In this document: positions 35,201 through 47,200 of the stretch, piece after piece | Layout: each line of letters opens with the position of its first letter | How positions within the stretch are numbered: position 1 is the first letter of the stretch | Assembly: GCF_050003625.1 (NCBI RefSeq) | Contig: NC_134398.1 | Coordinates: 112,072,145-112,136,144, forward strand | Length of the DNA: 64,000 bases | Direction of reading: 5' to 3' | Source: Haematobia irritans | Taxonomy: Eukaryota; Arthropoda; Insecta; Diptera; Muscidae | The notes under the pieces: model-generated | Database searches by the model: none | Seen by the model: only the letters and a program-made list of their open reading frames with translations | Told to the model about the DNA's origin: nothing | Program-made: the position numbers and the translations under genes

Positions 35201-38200
35201 TATAAATAATATTAAAATTAAACATATTCTCTGGGTAAACACAAAACAGATGTATTTATTTCACATAGAAAACAGAAAATTAATGTACACAACTATGCAT
35301 TTCAATAAAATAAAATGCCAAGAAATCAGTTTGTATGAAAATAACATTAACATAAAAATCATTTTCTAGTTAAACAAAAATATTTCGTAATTTTTGTATA
35401 AAAATCCATTTTTCTAAAATATTGTTATTAATTGAGTAATATTTTTATTTGAAAATTAAATATTTTGAAACTCAAAAAAGAATCATGATTATTTGTACGA
35501 ATTTTTACAAAACTCGAAAAGCCAAAGTACTCTTTTTTTCAGAATTTTTCCCAAAATTTTTCTAATTTATTTTAATATTTTCAAAAATTTCTTCAAAATG
35601 TAAAAACTCTAACTCCCTAAACTATGTGTCTAATGAACGGAGTTAAAATCGGAAAAAATCGGAATTGGACATTTTGTGAGTAAAAAATCGTAAAAATGGC
35701 GATAAATCAGCAAAATTGGCAGCCCTGGCCTTGAGTATAATTTGAATTGCGAAACGCGCGAACATAGGTTAGGTTAGATTAAAGTGGCAGCCGGATTAAG
35801 TTTCAGGCTCACTTAGACTATAAAGTCGATTGTAATACCACATTAACTAAAAGTACCTTTTACATATCGATGCCCTCATTTCAGAGTACGCTAAGTCGAC
35901 TTAGCGTGTTTTGATGGAGTTCGTTGCGTTTTATTCGGACTTTTGTGAGTTACATCCTGTCAAAAATTTTTTTGGACACTTCTATCAAAAGTTATGGTTA
36001 ATATTGTACTTAGCCTTAGACAAAAGTAAAAAAAAAATCCAATGTAAAAAGGTCAAAAGGCTTTGTTCGGTTAAAGTGGTCTAAGTAATTTTTAGCCACG
36101 CTATATTATCACTATTTTGAGATCATAAATACTAAAAAAACTATAATAAAAATGATTTTAAGACCGAAAATAAGGGAATTTCTATCTTATACTGGTTTTG
36201 AGAAATTTCAAAAACAAAACTTTGAACTTGTTTTCTGTAAAATTCACTTTTTAGACTTAGCATACTTTGGAATGAAGCAGTCGATATGGGCACTTCTAGT
36301 TTGAGCCGCTGAACCTCGATTATTTTCTTCTGTTTAACCAACCATTTGTTCCAAAAACATTAGTTTTAGTTTTTAGTTTTTGCAAAATCGCCTACCAGGC
36401 AGCGACCCGTTATAGCAGATATCAGGAGTGATATCTGACGTCTTGAGAACACTAGCATATCTAGTTTGCGGTTTAAGTTTAAATGGTGCCATATTTGTCA
36501 TCATAACAGCCTTCTCATGCAGTAAGAGCTTGCAGATATCTAGAGACATTCCAACAGATTCTAGTTCCCCTGGAATATGTAAGGTAGTTCTTAGCCTTGC
36601 TAACTCATCCGCTACGCAGTTCTCCGGTATGTTCCAATGGCCAGGCACCCATATTAGGTGAATATTGTGCTGCTCAGCAATCTCGTTGAGAGATTTGCGA
36701 CAGTCGATGGGCGTTTTCGAGGAACACAGAATCCAAGGATTTTATTGCGGGTTGACTGTCTGAGTATATATTAATGCCAACATTTTTTGAAACATTACTT
36801 CTCATCCAATTCGCAACGTCTCTTATTGCTAATATTTCAGCCTGAAAAACACTACAGTGATTAGGTAATCTTTTCGCCATTCGAAGTTCCAGATCTTTAG
36901 AATATATTCCGAAACCCACTTGTCCGTCCAATTTGGAGCCATCAGTGTAGAAATAATAGCCCCCTAGCTAAAAATTTATAGACTGAACATACAGAGAAAC
37001 AAACTTTTCCAATTTACTGGAAAATTAAAATTCTCAAGATTTTTTGAAATTTATAAAGGACGTGGGGGAAGGTTATGAAATCAATATGTTTGGGTATTTG
37101 GACGGGAGTGAACCTTCTCCTTGCCCCACACTTGAATAAATAAGATGGTACAAGTTATTCAAATTTTGCCACAAAAATGTTAAATCCATTATAGAAAAAT
37201 CGATTTCGTATTTTTGAATGCATGCACATAAAAAAATTTCGATGTCCTCATTCCAGAGTACGCTAAGTCGACTTAGCATTTTTTTGATGGAGTTCGTTGT
37301 TTTTTATTCGGATTGATGTGAATTGCATCCTGTCAAAAGTTCGAATTTATTGGACACTTCTATCAAAAGTTATGGTTAATATTGTACGTAGCCTGGGACT
37401 AAAATTTCTAATCGAAAAAGGACAAAAAGCTTTGTTCGGTCTAAAGTGGTCTAAGTCATTTTTGAATTCGTACATACTAAAAAAAATCTACAATAAACAT
37501 GATTTTAAAACCCAAAAAAGTGAATTTATGTCTTATGCGGTTTTTGAGAAATTCAAAAAAAAAAAAACTTTGAACTTGTTTCCTGTAAAATTCATTTTTT
37601 AGACTATCGTACTTTAGAATGGAGACATCGATTTATTTGGGAAAATGTCGCAAAATTTTTTAATTCACATTCAAAACACTGAATTCGGATCACACCTTAA
37701 GGAGTGATGCAAATTCATTGCAACGGCTGTTGAAACGGTGGACATTCGTCCTATGACATTTCATATTAAATTTATCGCTTCTCCGCCAATTTTGCACCAC
37801 TTCCGGACCACAAAAAAAAAAAAAAAACATTTTCAATTCTTTTTTGGCGACGCTTTTTTGCGGCATTATTAAGATGTTAAATTATGAAATAATAGTTTTA
37901 ATATCAATTACTATTTTTTTAATTGAATTGACTAAACCAGACTAAACAAAATAATAAAGGAGCTTTAGTTATTAAACTAAATCATAAGTTCAACCACAGC
38001 TCTATTTCATAACTATCAGACTTCAGACATTGCCATCGGCAACTGCTACCACAACCCAATTAATGAAAGTGTGCGGTTGTATATACTTGTTTAATTTTTA
38101 TAAAAATGGAAAATCGTAAATAGGGACCTCCTTTTTATAGCCAAGTCCACACTGCAGTGAAACCACTTATAGAAGCTTTGAAACACTCAGAAATGTCAGC

Positions 38201-41200
38201 AGCATTACTGAGGTGGGATAATCCACCGCTGAAAAACTTATTGGTGTTTGGTCGAAACTGGGTTTGAACCTATGGCCCTGTGTATGCAAGGCGGGCATGC
38301 TAACCATTGCACGACGGTGGCTCCCTTGAAGTTCAATTTAAATAATTACATTACATTTCGTTTTATTATTTAATGTCAGCTTTTGAAGAATATGAGTACA
38401 AAAAAAAAACAAATAATAATACTAAATGTAATTCTTAAAATTGATAAGATAACTTTTCAATGATAAACAAAAGTTTACAATTTTTTAACCCAAAAATGTT
38501 GCTACATTGCGAATGTAATTATGGAATTCGTTTTCACTTAATTTGTTTCTCGTAATATGTGCCTACATAGTACCATATGTAATTCGAAAATATAATAATG
38601 TCTCCTAAATTTCCAAGGAAACCTAAAGCTATTAATGTAAAAGTCCAAAATTATATATAATCTGCACCCTACCCAAACTCAAACTGTCCCAAAAAAGAAG
38701 AAAAAAAAAAACAAAGTTATGAAAAATTAGTTTTTTAAAAAACAATCTGTTATTTGGTGTTGGTTGCAGGAGTTGCTTTGCTCCTGTGAGGATGTCGTAC
38801 CCCATTTTGAATGCGACGGTGATGGTGTTGTCGAGGACGTAACTGACAACAGTTCTACATCTGGTCTTCGGGGAAATAATAATAATAATAAGCATAGTGA
38901 CTTTGAGCTAGATCCAAATATTAAACGACCACAGCGATCCATGTTGTATAAAAAGTTGCCAAATGCCACTGCCGTATTAACAACTATTGGGGCCCTGATC
39001 GCTTTGGATATGAATCCTCATCATCAGAGTATAACAAATAAGCAACAGCAACATGATTTTCAAATAAAATTACGTCAATACCAAATGAAACAACACGACG
39101 ACGACCAAAAACGTAGCAACAAAGATGTCTGGGATGAAAAACGTCGTTGCATTTTGCTAGAAGAAGATGGAGAAGATATGCAAAAACCAGACAAACCAAA
39201 GGAAGAGCAAACACAATTTTCTGCAACCTTCACCAAAAAACAGATGATGAGGGAATTTGAAAAACCTAAGTTTGAAAGTTGTGAGAATAATAATGCAAAC
39301 CAATACCAAAGGGGAAAAAGTGGTGATGGCGTTCACGAGTACCAAGAATATAATATGTATTCTAATTGTAAAGGCACTATAATTGAAGATCACATTCAGC
39401 AGAAAGATCAACAACATCAAAAGGGAACAACATCTATTGGTAATTTCTATCGTCATTGCAAATTAAAAACATTCCAAAAAATCAAACTCAATTTGATAAC
39501 TCATCATGGCAATAGTGGTGGATATGAGGATGACATTTATGGATCCACCGAAATGGATACAACCACAACGTTACAAACTATTGTCGAAACAGATAATGAT
39601 GTTATATCAGGCGGAAGTGGCACCGGTCCTAATTCGGGTCTCTATCAGATTGTCGATGAGAAATACAACAATGAATTATCACTCAAAGTCATTAGTTCCT
39701 TAAATGAATTGTCGGGATCCCCTAAACCCAGTAAATATCAGTTGCTGGAATTGCCCTCGAATGAGACTAATACACCGATTTGTGGAAAATCCACCCTAAC
39801 ATCTGGCAATTCTGTCTCAAAACGTATTGAGTTTTTCGAACATGCCAATATACCCAATGGTGGTATCATTAAGCCAAAGTCGAATATCTACAGTATTTAT
39901 CGTGTGAACGATGGAAACGAGACTGAGGAAAATTTAATTGCCAAAAATATGCTGAAGGAGAAAGAATCGGGATCTTCAATATTCATGCTAAGACATGATT
40001 CACACACATTGACCATTATATTGTCATGTGTATTTATTGTAACATTTTTGCTGTTAGTCTTTTTCCCAATACCGGGATAAGTCGAAACGGTCACATCTGG
40101 GTTGCATTAATGATCACATCAAGTAGACATTCTTTCTAAGCTCCTGCGTTGCCATTTATAAGATTTTCCACTAAGTTTATGTAACCAAATTAGAATATGA
40201 TTTCTATGTCATATTGCATATTCGATACACAAAACTTGTATTTATAATTTATGTAGTTTTACTTGCATACACACCAGATACATTGCTTTTATGTATTATT
40301 CTTAAGTATAAGAAGTACTCACCAGCGATATTGCAGAGCTGTAATGTTCCAATTTGCGTTCAGTTACGCTCTCTTATATGGCTATTATATGTGTTAAACA
40401 AATGTAGAGGCTGCTTCCACTTTCTAGCAAAGTACTTAATAAATTTATTCATAATAGACTTAACGAAAATTAAAAACACAAGACACAATTTAACCAAGTA
40501 TTGAAACGAATTTTACAAAACGAAAAAATCAACAAATTCAACTTTTATCTAAAAAAAAATCAAAAACTATATATTTAATAAATATTAAAATCGAACGAAT
40601 GTAATTGAATTCATGATACTTCGTATATATACACTCATAAGAACATTGAAAGCATTCACGATAAAAATCTCCATATTGCCCCCAAAGACTTGAATTGAAA
40701 ATTGTATTCCAGTGAAAATTTTCCTTAAAACAGTTTCGTACATGAAACTCTAAAAACAAACAAAACATAAATCGTATTAATATTTCGTTCAGTATTACAA
40801 ATTTACACTTTATATATGGAAGTGTAATAATATAGATTTGTTCAAAGTGTTTGGCATTGTTTGTATTTTTATTTATTGTATTTAATTCGTAATTACATTC
40901 CATAAGGACTTTTATTTATTTATTTATTTTCTTGGTGAATCCAAGCCGCAAAGCCATATACGGATTCCAAAACTACACAAATACAAGTGATATGTATTTC
41001 ATTTATTTCACGTTCATTATAGACTGACAAATATTTCAATAAAATGAATGTCAGAAGTATTTTCGAAATAACGCAAACCGATTTTGATATGTATTTCTTT
41101 TCTAATTTCTGTCAATAATGTCCATAATTTTGCTGCTTAAGAAGAAAACCATTGATTTTTTTACATTACATTAAAATCGATATAGTTAATATATAACAAG

Positions 41201-44200
41201 TTTTTAATCAGAAGGAAATATACAATTCTTAACCATTTGATTTATTGTTTAATTGCGAATATTGGCTTACGAGTTCGAATTAAGCTAAACTTTCGAATTA
41301 AGCTAAAATTTCATAGTAGTTTATTATGAACATCTCTACACCCAAAGAAAAAGTACTTTTCTCCGAAACGAAGTTTTAGACAAACGATCTCAAGCTTGAC
41401 AAAAATATAGAATTTTATACAAACGAAACTCGCTTTTAATGTAAATTAGTTTCTGTAGGACCAATTAAACCTGAGCCTATGACAAACGATTCAACGATTT
41501 GCTCTAATCTTTTTTATTTGCCTTTAAAGAAAATTTTTTAGCTTCAAAATAAAACTTCGTTTGTCTAAAATTTCGACTGAATATTCTGAAAAAAAAAAAC
41601 GAAAAGTCGACTTTACAAAATTTAAAAGTCAACTTTAGCAGAACTCGATTATTAGATTTTTCCAAAAGTCGATCTTTCCAAGTTTTCAAAAAAAAAAAAA
41701 TAAATAAATAAAAAAGTTGACTCTTAAATTTTGCTTACAATCCTTACGCGGCAATCTATACTATACAGGTCATTCCATAATATATTATTGGGGAATTTTT
41801 ATGAAAATATCCTTGAAAAATATCCTTTAGAAATGTTTTCTTCTATTCATCACCATTTTATTTGTGCTGCTTTGCCAGATTTGTCGAAAAGTGGCGCCAG
41901 TATGATGGAATATGAAAAGTTTATAGTTAAAATGGGAATAATCTTTTAACATTTAATAATAATAAAACCAAATAATTTATTCCTTATTAACAAACAATAT
42001 CTAAACACTTGAACGAAGTAATCATAATTTACAATTATCTTTGAACCACATTGCTGTTCGATTAAAAATTGTTTCAGATTTTTTTTATATTTGTTAAAAC
42101 TTAATACTATTTTATTGCTAATTACTAAATATTTATGATTACATTGTTTCCTAGGTATGTAAACTACATATATTTAGATTTATTTTTAATATTTATAATT
42201 TTCTTATTTATTTTAAAAAAATATTTTTATTTTTCGAATTGAAACGAACGCTATTCATTATACATACATTGTTTTAACTCTAGAATTTTATAATGATTTT
42301 AACTAAATAGTCTTTAAGATTACATAATTTATGTAGAAATGAAGTGAATGAAGGTTTAACTAAGAAACAGGGAAAGAGTTTACTATACGAACAAAAAGTT
42401 TAAATAATAAAAATAAAAAACAAACAAAAATACACAGAAACTAATCAAAATGCAAAGAATAATTAAAAATCAACAATGAAATCATATTGAAATTCATTTC
42501 TGTCTTTTTCCAAAATCTAACCATAACAATTATAACTAATCTTTCTTTCATTTATATGCAACAAAAAGCAAATATTCGAATATAGTGCCTTAATATTGTG
42601 TGTTGTAATGTGCACATACAGAGTTGGATGATACACCACCTTGTTGTTGTATTGCACTTCCCTGTGAGAGTGATGAAAAGTGAAACCTTAAAACTTTATT
42701 GAATACGCAATTGCCAAAAATTCCTTAAAATCTCCCTAAAATTTCCAATGTACATCAACTCAATATGATTTCATTACATGCGAAATTAGTATTTACATAT
42801 ATTTTTATAGAAATAAATACCCAAATGTAAATTAAAAACTATATAAACATCTATATATTATGTCTTTGAAAGAAATAAATCCAAATACGTTTCAATCATA
42901 TATCTCTAAGAAAATCCAAAAGAAATGGGAGCTAATAACTAAACAAAATCCCAAAAAACAAGAACCAATTTTGTTCTAAAGCATTTTAATAGCACGTGGC
43001 AACTAATAACCAAACTTAATCTTATGCATTTACATACATATATATTTTATGACGATCTATATGAAAACATAGAGCAAAAAAAAAAAAAAACAACATTATA
43101 CGACATGATTCTACATAAGTCTCTCAATAAATTAATATGTATATAATTACACGTAATAACAACCAAATAACTTATTATACGAATTGCTTTATTTAACAAT
43201 ATCATTGAAAACAAGATATATTTAGTTATATTCATATATATTTAGATTGGAGTTAAAAAATCAGGACAATGTATTTTCTGAGTAAAATTTGAAGCTTTTG
43301 ATGATGTATGGTGAAATTGAGGTTTGTTGGTAAAAATGTATAAATGCCACTGTCTATCAACTTTATACTGTTTTTTTTTTTTTTTTTTTATAAGTAGGCA
43401 AAGTATTGACTTATAATCTCTTTGACACCGATGGCCAATTAGGAGGACATTCGAAAACGACACCAAACTCTATTTCCCCACTTAGTTTCGAATAATTTCT
43501 CGATGTTATTTTAAAGTAGATACTTAATTCTAAATAAGCTATACATATTTTCCATATTGGTGAGCACTAAAATGCATTTTTATAAACTTCTTTAACAATA
43601 AACGAAACCATTTGAGACCATTTTTCTACTGTATATCTCTAGTAAAGTGACATTCATACAAAAATTGTAGCTGATATTCTTCGGGTTCTTTTTTTCGAAA
43701 GATAAAAACAGAAGAAAAATTAAAGTGTCTAACATAAGTTTTATTGCGGTAGGTTAAAGTCCAGATAACGACAAATGGTGATAAATGTGCTAAAGGTTTC
43801 CATAAACTATGACTTATTGCCTTTAAAGAAAGGTACCCTAAGAACAAACGTGAAGAAGGCATTTGTTAAGAGTAATAAGAAAAATCTTTCTCGTAAAACA
43901 TTTTCGTTAAGAACAAATATACCTGAATTTATGGCAAGTCCTGCAACGATTTTCGTTAATATTTTTATTTCTTAAGGCCGGTATGCACCTCTAGCGAAAA
44001 TTTTCATTCCCATAAGAAATGCATTGCTATTTATGCTAACGAAATTTTCGGTAGCGTTCAATTTCGTAAGCTGGTATGCACCTCTAATGAAAATAACAGG
44101 GTTGTCGAAAGCATATTTTGGCAGCAAACATTTAATTTATTACAATCATTGTGTGCGTAAAAGTTTTAAAAGGTCTGTAAATAATAAACAATTTATTTGA

Positions 44201-47200
44201 GGAATATTTGGAACATATATTAACAATTTTTAAAAGCGATTAGCTGGTTTAAAATTTGTGTACACAGCCCTGTTTTTTTGTTGTAGACTTAAATAAATTT
44301 TTGCTACCGAAAATTTCGCTAGAGGTGCATACCGGCCTTTAACGTAAAAAACACTTGGTTTGTCCAAAATTTCATTCGTCACCATAATCTAGATTTCGAT
44401 GGTTATACGGAAAATATGAAAAAAATTGGCAAATGTCGACAATCGACATTTAGTTAAATATATCAAAATTCAAAGTTTGAGTTGGCAAAATCGTAATTGG
44501 ATTTCATGTTTAAATTTTCTATATATGGGAGAATTCGGTCTCATTCTTTTAATGCTGACTTCGAGAGTGTGTTCGGACGATATTTTACTTTTTATACTAT
44601 TATTACATTTCTCTTAGTAGATAATGTATGGAACATTATCTCATAGGTGAGAAACTTATGTCATTTGGGTATTTATTAATTAAATACATACAGTGATAGT
44701 TTTTCAGCGCTTCTCGTTTTTTGATTTTTATGTTTAAGTAGAGACTTAAATACTCTTATAAGTATATCAAATAATGTCTAATAAAATCGTAGATATAAAG
44801 GCCAACGTGGTGCAATGGTTAGCATGCCCGCCTTGCAAGGTCGAACACCAAAAAGTTTTTCAGCGGTGGGTTATCTCACCTCAGTAATGCTGGTGACATT
44901 TCTTCTCTAAGTGGTTTCACTGCAATGTGGAACGCCGTTCGGACTCGGCTATAAAAAGGAGGTCCCTTGTCATTGAGCTTAACATGGAATTGGGCAGCAC
45001 TCAGTGATAAGAGAGAAGTTCACCAATGTGGTATCACAATGGACTGAATAGTCTAAGTGAGCCTGATACATCGGGCTGCCACTTAACCTAACCTATAATA
45101 AAAATTATTTTCAAACTAATTCGTATTTTCTGTATATTCTTCAGTCCACTAAAGACAGACGTAGTTTGTTAGTGTCTACCTCAACAATGAAGTTTCGATA
45201 ATCGAGAAGGTAGAATAATCATTTTTGTATTTATATTTTGAAGAAATTGGAAGGCTGGCTTTTATTTTCTGAGAAACTTGGTTGATAGTTTCGCTGCAAG
45301 CAGAGAATGCTGATGAGGAATGTCCGTCCATCTAACCATTTTGCATTCTAATGGCTTTGTCCAAATAACTTTGACAAATCTACTTTTCCTCTGTTGGTTA
45401 AGCTATTCTTGTAGTTTAGTCAACGCATGGTTTTAAGCTGAAATCGGAAGCAAATAAAAAATATTAGAAACAATCGTTGCATCTCTTGTCATAATATCGG
45501 ATTAGTTGCTATTTTAGAATATACTTTATAATAGAAGGGAATTTCGTTCCGGAGGAAAGTTTTTTCTTTGTGTGTAGCACTTCAAGTCGGATTTTTATAA
45601 AATTTAGGATAACGTTTTCGATAAGTTGAGATTTAAATAATGGCGAAAATGAACACAATAATGGCGAAAATACATATCGCCATTATCCATCCACACATGG
45701 ATATCTTTGGATTAAAAAAAATGTATTTAAAATGTTGATTTAAGTAACTGTATAACCCCTTTGTAAGGCTTAGTTACATATGAAAATAAATAAATTAATT
45801 AATTAATATATGACTTTTGCATTAACCTGACATACATGCTAAAAAATAGTGATAAATTATTAATCACATAATACACATACAGGAAATGTATTTATTCTTC
45901 AAATATCAATATTTCATGTAATCCATAATACGAAGAAAATATGAATTAATTTTGATACTAAATATATGAATAAATTGAAAAACTGGCTGCTTGTTTCTTT
46001 CATGTGTGGGAATTAAGGATTAATATGAATGTTTATGTTATGCTTTCTTATATAAAGCTAATGTAACTCGAATAAGAGGTATACAAATAAAGAACCATAT
46101 AAAAATTGTGCACAAGCAAAAGCGATATCCCAGAATTTGTGGGATCAATTAGCCATAAAATGTAACGCTTCTGGACCACTATGTAATTGTGAAAGTTGGA
46201 AGCTTCCACTGACCAAAAGGATTAAAACGGCAGACAATCATAATATCGAGGGTATTGACGTTGAAATGGCACCAGAAAAATTTATTTCTCCAAGTAAAAA
46301 ATTAGACTACGACAATCAGATACTTGTATCCTTTATTGTCGCCATATTAACTTTATATTCATCACATCCGATTCGGAATATAAAAAGAGGTTCGTAAGAT
46401 TGTGTGATTAGCTACCAGTTTAAAAATGCATTATATATGGAAACTCATACTAAATTTGTCTTGAGATTATTAGCATTTTTCACGGTTATTTTTCTTTAAT
46501 AATTAATTTGAAAGAAAATAAACTATTTCAGTTGTTGCTTTGTGTCATTCCCCTTCAAGTTATAATAAAATTTGTCAAAAAAAGTTATGGTTTTATTCTG
46601 CTTTTAGAGATTTATTTTTGATTTTAGCGGCTAAACTTGAAAATTATTGTAAAAAACGTCAATTAGATTCTTGAGGACGAGACGCAATATGAATCAACAT
46701 GATAGATAACATCTTACAAATCTTTTTTTTAATCGACGTGCATGCAAACAAACGAATTCGTGTTTAGCACGATGGCACTATTCCATTTTGTTTAAAACAC
46801 ATCGAAATTTCGCTTTCCTACCATATAAGGAATCTCACATTGCCCTGTCTTTCGGTATGTTTAATAACTCTAATATTAAGTATTAAACATGCCGACAGAT
46901 AGGGCAATATAATATTTAATCCCTGATTAAAAATATTCTTGTTATGATCGGAAGTTTTAAACAGAATTGAAAATTATAAAGATTATATAATAAGGTATAG
47001 AATTTAGTGGAAGTTTAAATTTTAATTATTATATATAAAATAAAAATAATTAAATTTAAAATTTAATCAAGTTTCAATATATTGAAATATTTTTATTTTA
47101 TTTTATTTGATCGTTTCTTTTAGAATCTCATTTGCTGCGCCGCTGATGTCCTTGAAGGAAAAGGTGCTGTACAAGTGGCCATAACAGTTAGTGAATTATT

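Larger units (their letters stand above)
40081..47123. other. 3' UTR of short form, then intron of long form
   Basis: No further Lrch coding exon is recognisable. The stretch is AT-rich with homopolymer runs (43078-43091 A, 43371-43390 T), and holds a decayed repeat (43420-43760), a TTAA-flanked MITE (43976-44338), a SINE (44801-45095) and a Myb/SANT-like remnant (about 46100-46400). Confidence 0.55.

Noticed and set aside
38770..40080. Tail-anchored exon as a KASH-type nuclear envelope protein
   Set aside because: KASH proteins have a luminal peptide of about 30 residues ending in a proline-rich tail. Here only a few residues (FFPIPG) follow the hydrophobic segment.
41731..41949. 72-codon open frame in the Lrch intron
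   Set aside because: No family resemblance, and no splice phase that would fit it into Lrch.
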